DNA from: Plectranthus barbatus
Lineage: Eukaryota; Streptophyta; Magnoliopsida; Lamiales; Lamiaceae
NCBI GenBank assembly: GCA_026898455.1
Contig: JAPKLW010001798.1
Coordinates: forward strand, 38,641 to 102,640
Direction of reading: 5' to 3'
DNA: 64,000 nt
The translations under genes were made by a program, and so were the position numbers. A model generated the notes under the pieces. The model was not told where the DNA came from, searched no databases, and saw only the letters and a list, made by a program, of their open reading frames with translations. Shown here piece after piece: positions 59,483 to 64,000 of this stretch (within the stretch, counting starts at the first letter, position 1; the number at the start of each line of letters is the position of its first letter).

Positions 59483-60145
59483 TTTTGGTATCAATATCCA
59501 GGTCGTGTCCTTCCTCTTCCTTGTCTTTCAATTTCGTGTGTTTAGTGTGTCAAATTTTTTTTTTAAAAAATCAAGTCTTATCTTCTTTCCTGTCGTGTCT
59601 TTTGTGTTGTTCTTGATTCGTATATTTTCATGTCTTTGAGTCATTAATTTAAGGTTCTTGTTAGTCAAGATTTGAATTATTAATACCATACCATAATTAT
59701 TCAAATCTTTCCATCCATATCTAGTCAAATCTTTCCATAATATCAAATCCTTCATTATCTTTTATTACCTTATTAAAATTCTTCCTTATCCATATTTTCC
59801 GTTCTTGATTACCAAGTAATGTAGCAATTACCTTATTCAAATATTTCCTTTTCCATATTTTCCTTCTTGATTACCAAGCAATTTGGTAATTACCTTATTC
59901 AAATATTTCCTTATCCATATTTTTCTTGTTCAATTTTGGTATTTTTCTTATTTAAAAAAAAAAAGAGAAAAAAATTCGTGAAAAAAAATTAAAAAAAAGA
60001 AAAAAAGAAAACAATAAAGGAAAGAGAGAGATAGAAATTGTTTTTGCCATAACTTTTGCTACAGGTGTCCAATTTCAGCATAATTGTACTTATCGGAAAT
60101 GTCTCGACGAGATCTATAGGTGCTATTACTTTGTTGTGACGTTCC
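59483..60145 (+). other. Primer site and leader of element H
   Basis: TGGTATCA at about 59486 matches the first eight bases of the initiator-Met type site; the next bases have drifted. The leader is T-rich, then has a long A-rich low-complexity tract (about 59949-60010). No ORF is seen. Confidence 0.65.
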
Positions 60146-60964
60146 ATGAGCAGAATGTCTAAAATCGAATATGAGGAATTAGATGATGATGCTAGAATTC
60201 AGATGAGGTATATGATGAAATTTTTGAAATCTGATTTTAGAAAGATGGTGAGGTCAGAGATGGAGATGTTGCATCAACGGCTTGATGCATTGGAAAATAA
60301 TTATTTGGGCAGCAAAAAGATGAGATATAAACAAGCAAAGTGGGAGACTCAACCAGATAGTTTCTCTCCATTTGATACGTTTTTGTCAAAGGTGGAGCAG
60401 GCGATGGAGAAGGTGTTGGTGAAAACTAAGTCTCAGTCGTTGCCTCTTTCTGTTCAAGAAATTGAGGAAGACAATATAGCAGTTCAGATACCATTGGAGG
60501 TTCATGGTGAAGTAGTGGTGACAACTCAATCTGAGTCGATACAGTCAATTTAAGAGACCAAAAAAGAGGAGGTGAGAGTTGTTACACCCTTGGAGAGTCA
60601 TATGGAAGACAATGAAGGATTCGAGGTTCCGGCTGCACTCACTATCATTAACACTCCAGTTATGGGAATCCAAAGCCAGTGTCAAGTGCAGAAGACGACA
60701 GAGTCAGAGTTAATGACGCCAGTAGAGAAGAAGGTTGAGAGGACCAGAGATCAATTCAGTTTTGTGAGGACCATTGGTTTGAAAAAGAATGTGCATGAGA
60801 CCAAACATTTGTTGGTATTTGAAGATAATAATACGCCAAACAAGCCAACTAAAGGTGATGTACAATGGTCAATAGTATCTAGCACCGACGAGAATTTGAG
60901 GACAAATCCTTTTGAAGAAGAGGGGAATGATGGAGATCTCGGTAGCCTGAAAGAAGAAGTTTAA
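60146..60964 (+). pseudogene. Internal ORF of element H, one premature stop
   Basis: ATG at 60146 opens a 272-codon frame interrupted by one TAA at 60551. The product is acidic and hydrophilic. Residues about 10-55 are helical and charged with coiled-coil character (DDDARIQMRYMMKFLKSDF, EMEMLHQRLDALENN). I recognise no capsid, zinc knuckle, protease, RT, RNase H or integrase motif. The last eleven codons read into the 3' LTR. The tail (LRTNPFEEEGND) resembles the end of pol in some plant Ty3/gypsy elements, so H may derive from one by internal replacement. The function is unknown. Confidence 0.72.
60914..60927 (+). other. Polypurine tract of element H
   Basis: GAAGAAGAGGGGAA directly before the 3' LTR; it also encodes the end of the ORF. 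Confidence 0.78.
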
Positions 60965-61565
60965 TTGAAGAAATTCGAGTTGTTTTAATTTAGTTATTTT
61001 TAATTATTCTTGATTTTTTTCTTTATTTCCTTCTAGATATATTAGGGTTTTTAATAATCTTTTATATAGATTTTATTTCCTTATTTTATTAGGATTTGAT
61101 TTCCTTATCAGATTAGGATTTGATTTGCTTATGAAGTTAGGATTTGATTTCCTTATTAGATTAGAATTTGATTTCCTTATTAGGATTTGAGTTTGCCTAT
61201 ATATAGGCCTTGTATTCGACAATTTTATTCAGTTTTCAGTTTAATAAAATTTGTGAGATTTTCTCCTTTATTTCTGAGAGCTCAATTTTCGAAATTCCTA
61301 ACCATCCTTAGGGTTTCGATTTCGACTAATCAATCTGACAGTCATATCCATTGGTGGTGTCTTCGCTTATATCCTTCGGTGTTGGATCAATTCGCCTCTT
61401 GGGTCGTAGGAGAATATATTCTGGACTACGGTACTTGAGGGTTTTCGAATCCAAAGGTGTTGGATCTTCCATATTCAGTGTTCCGTTCGCTTCTGCATCG
61501 AGTCTGAGTCCTTTCGTTCGAGTTCCTGGGCTGCGATCTAACCCTTCCTGGCAAGGATCGTATCA
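60928..61565 (+). repeat. 3' LTR of element H
   Basis: 638 bp, nearly identical to the 5' LTR, with the same 24 bp repeats (about 61089-61185) and the CCTATATATAGG TATA region near 61197. Confidence 0.9.
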
Positions 61566-62260
61566 AAATATGTAGGATAGTGTTGATTCTCTAATGGAAT
61601 GAATCAATATTATTTAATTAATTAATTATATTCTGGGTTGAATATGGGAATTAATTAATTGATAGGCCTTATTTTCTATTTGCCTTCTGGTCCCTGGTCT
61701 GGCCCATGAAAACTCAGGCCCAATAGAAGTTCAATATTTTCCTATAAATAAGCCTCAAGTTCTCAGATCAAAATAAACAATACACCACAATGATCATATG
61801 TTGCAACACAGCAAACCAGTATTTTGGGAGCTGTGGTGATCGACTAAGATTTGAGAACAAGGAGGAAATTTTGCTTCTCAACCTGGTAAGGAATCCGAAG
61901 GGAATCTTCACCTGATATTCAGATTAGAGTAGGGATACAAATCAAAAGATCAGATTAGGAGGATCGTGTTCTTTCTTCTCTCCCTCTTTGTTTTTGAAAA
62001 TTATCTTTTAATTTCAAAGATTTAATTCCTTAATCTGGTAGGAATAAATCTTGGTGCGCGGGAAAATAATCGAGGATCAAATCTCTGCACACTCGTTCTT
62101 CAGGTTTCTACAATCCAGGTATTCCGCAAAACCCCCTTTATGCATAATTAATAGGAGCATGCTAGGATTAATCATAGGCATAGCAATTTATTTTTTATAT
62201 TTCAGTTAACGATCCCGGCTAACGGATTTAGTGATTCAGTTCACAAATCCCTTTACAAAG

Positions 62261-63956
62261 AACTGTTCGCCGAACTTCATGCCCATGAATGGGATATTCA
62301 AATGGTGAACAACAATGAAGTAGTTAGAACTCCTAACTCAGCAATGAATGATGACGCTTCATTCTTCATAAGGAGAGACTTCCAAAGAAGACAGAAGAAG
62401 CCAGTTCAGTTCGAGAAAACTGCCTAGCAATCCTCACCAGCAAAGGATACCTCCACGTCTGTTCAGAAGAAGGAAACTGACCTGTCAGTTGCCAAATTGG
62501 AGGATGAAATGAGAAACCTAGCCGTACTTATCGAGAAGGCTAAAGGAAATGGGAAGGAAGCTCAATCCAGTGAGGAAAGGTTTACAAAGAGAGAGCCACG
62601 TACGTGCTACGAATGCAACTCTCCAGATCACCTGACGTACGAATGTCCTCTAGTCTCTAAGGAGGAGAGAGATAGACTGAAGAAGGTGTTTGAAAGGAGA
62701 GCATCTAAAGCTGTGGCCCAAGCAATGCTCATAAGAACTGAAGTGCCAGATGTGCCAGACCATGATGATGGCTATTACACGTCTGATGATGAGAATAATG
62801 AGGAAGCACTCCTTGCCTTTATGGCAGCTATTGATGGGGATGTTACCGACGAAGAAGACAATGCTTCAAACTGCGAAATAGTGGTAACAACTCATCTACT
62901 CTCATCTCTTGTATCTACATGCTTTAAAGAAGACTCTGAATTTTGTCGCTCAAATTCGGAAGATGTTTCTCTTGAAAAAATTATTAAAGAGGTAGAGAAA
63001 TTTCATGAGATTAAAGATGCATTAGTTAGTGAAAATGCCTTACTGAAATCATAGATTTCAATTTTACCGATGAAGTCGCAACGATGAGGTCAATCAGCGA
63101 TGATTTTGAAAAACTCAAGGAAGAACATTCAAAACTCCTTAAAGATTTTTGAAATATTTCAAAAGAATGTGATTCCTTGAAGAAAACTGAGCCAATTAGA
63201 TGTGAATGTACATTCAAAAAGAGCTCAAGGAAATTAGAAGAAATTTTGAATGCTAAAAAACAACCATCCGATAAACACGGAATTGGATTTGTGGAGCACC
63301 AAAATAATAAGGTTTTGAGCTAACATGCATCTACTTAAAAAACTAGGAAAACACCTTTAAGCTCTGTCAAAGCTAAACCTAGTTCAGACATAGGGTTGGA
63401 AAAAGGAAAAGTCAATTCCAAAGAGCCAATTAAGCAAAAAGAAAAGACTAAATGCTGGTAAAAAACTGACCCAAAACTGGCACCTCGACAGGGAGCTCAC
63501 ACAATTCGTAAACATTATAAACCAATTGTTAAGAGGAAAACTGACTTTTCTTCAATACTGGATAAGCGTAATGTTCCATATGCAAGGAATCCAATTTTAC
63601 CAACAAGAACGACTGAGCAACATGTAAAGGTTGCAAGGAAGTCAGTTCGACAATTGAATAGAAATCCGAGAGGTTATGATAGAACTCAGTTCTATTATAA
63701 CAATTATCAAAATAGAAGGAACACCTATTCAAGGCCTGAGTCGAGACAATTATCAAAATAGAAGGAACCCGAGAATAGTTTCTCGAGACTCTTTCCAGAA
63801 CAACAGTTTCAGAAAGAGTTCACATACCACAACTTTTCCTAACGTGCATTCAAACAGCATACATTGTTTTAGAAGAAAGGTTAACCAATCACTAAAGAGT
63901 GATTCAGTTTCACGAACTGTAAGAGTGAAAGAGGTCTGGATACCAAAAGGATGGAT
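62261..63956 (+). pseudogene. Sirevirus C gag, third part
   Basis: It resumes with ELFAELHAHEWDIQMVNNNE. Then come a stop near 62426 and an open stretch (62497-63054) with a CCHC knuckle, CYECNSPDHLTYEC (near 62607-62648). The acidic DDENNEEALLAFMA segment and a coiled-coil stretch follow. After 63054 several stops and frame changes break a basic Asn/Arg-rich tail, which ends RTVRVKEVWIPKG near 63950. In Sireviruses this part lies between the knuckle and the protease. It is cut by a new LTR at 63957. Confidence 0.82.
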
Positions 63957-64000
63957 TGTTGGAATTGTATACATAAAAGCATTATGATTGGTATATTTGG
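63957..64000 (+). repeat. Start of another E-type LTR
   Basis: TGTTGGAATTGTATAC then AAAAGCATTATGATTGG matches the first bases of the LTRs of E (40694, 58049). It interrupts the Sirevirus C frame, so a further copia insertion or solo LTR runs off the window. Confidence 0.75.

Larger units (their letters stand above)
58844..61565 (+). mobile_element. Non-autonomous LTR element H
   Basis: 2722 bp with LTRs at 58844-59482 and 60928-61565, TG...CA ends and a perfect AAATA duplication (58839-58843 and 61566-61570). The internal region holds a primer-binding site, an A/T-rich leader, one ORF without gag or pol domains, and a polypurine tract. It must depend on proteins from another element. The two LTRs differ at only a few percent of sites by eye, so it is probably the youngest insertion in the window. 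Confidence 0.9.
40694..62255 (+). mobile_element. Copia element E, containing F and H
   Basis: LTRs at 40694-42167 and 58049-62255 (the latter split by H), primer-binding site, leader split by F, and gag-pol 54153-57963. Flanks GAAAG (40689-40693) and CAAAG (62256-62260) give a duplication with one mismatch; the right LTR end CCCTTTA appears to be a mutated CCCTTCA. It lies in the gag of Sirevirus C. It belongs to a different family from A/D, with diverged LTRs and no zinc knuckle. Confidence 0.88.
58049..62255 (+). repeat. 3' LTR of element E, split by element H
   Basis: Parts 58049-58843 and 61571-62255 together are about 1.48 kb and align with the 5' LTR. SL1 (58189-58265) and SL2 (58319-58366) are intact. 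TATAAATA is at 61743-61750. Confidence 0.88.
29798..63956 (+). mobile_element. Sirevirus element C, split by three insertions
   Basis: The outer element of the right nest: 5' LTR (29798-31262), primer-binding site, and gag in three parts (31391-31487, 40192-40693, 62261-63956). Insertions are D after 31487, E after 40693 and a new LTR from 63957. The gag contigs join across D and E at their target duplications. The gag architecture (zinc knuckle, acidic stretch, long basic tail before an RVKEVWIPKG motif) resembles Sirevirus gag. Pol and the 3' LTR are outside the window. Confidence 0.8.

Noticed and set aside
59283..59755. Two - strand ORFs of 75-82 residues
   Set aside because: They lie antisense in the LTR and leader of element H, with no domain.
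1..64000. Endogenous plant pararetrovirus sequence
   Set aside because: All pol regions have integrase and copia or gypsy order with LTRs; no movement or coat protein is seen.
1..64000. CRISPR arrays, bacterial operons, tRNA or rRNA genes
   Set aside because: None seen; the repeated units present are LTR sub-repeats and microsatellites in a plant context.

Overview
This 64 kb window is plant nuclear DNA made almost entirely of nested LTR retrotransposons. I found no host protein gene, tRNA, rRNA or CRISPR array. The assignment to a plant rests on Ty1/copia, Sirevirus, Athila and Tat proteins, initiator-Met primer-binding sites (TGGTATCAGAGCC), telo-box motifs, a Helitron-type terminus and spliceosomal introns. 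A eudicot is likely; I cannot name the species. Most element genes are broken by stops and frameshifts, so this is probably silenced, repeat-rich heterochromatin.

Left nest (1-25741). The outer element is a Tat-lineage Ty3/gypsy element on the + strand. Its gag, protease, RT, two RNase H domains and integrase lie at 13775-18490, an antisense extra ORF with introns at 19880-22097, and its 3' LTR at 25158-25741. Inside it are an Athila element on the - strand (6460-13774), a truncated Sirevirus LTR (18491-19880) and a solo Athila-type LTR (23389-24786, TSD AGAAC). The Athila copy carries a second solo LTR in its integrase (7105-8475) and is cut by copia element A (1-6459, 5' LTR outside the window).

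Middle (25742-29797). An AT-rich stretch carries a good Helitron 3' terminus at 26629-26655. It is followed by a decayed Sirevirus, here called I: an LTR and a gag, then the first 214 bases of another LTR.

Right nest (29798-64000). The outer element is Sirevirus C on the + strand. Its gag is split into three parts by copia element D (31488-40186, - strand) and copia element E (40694-62255, + strand), and another LTR begins at 63957. E contains copia element F (42999-52843) in its leader and a 2.7 kb non-autonomous element H (58844-61565) in its 3' LTR. The 5' LTR of F contains a solo LTR (43110-44475). Target-site duplications support D, E, F, H and all three solo LTRs.

The most interesting signals are non-coding. 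(1) The related copia elements A, D, E and F carry repeated small hairpins in their leaders, with compensatory base changes between elements. (2) Their LTRs carry two neighbouring stem-loops whose arms also change in a compensatory way. (3) Athila-type LTRs carry clusters of GC-rich palindromes, often paired at 20 bp, just upstream of the TATA box. (4) A perfect inverted telo-box pair lies against the TATA box in A and D. (5) Element H is a recent non-autonomous LTR element whose only ORF encodes no recognisable gag or pol. Element letters (A, C, D, E, F, H, I) are my own labels. All comparisons were made by eye.
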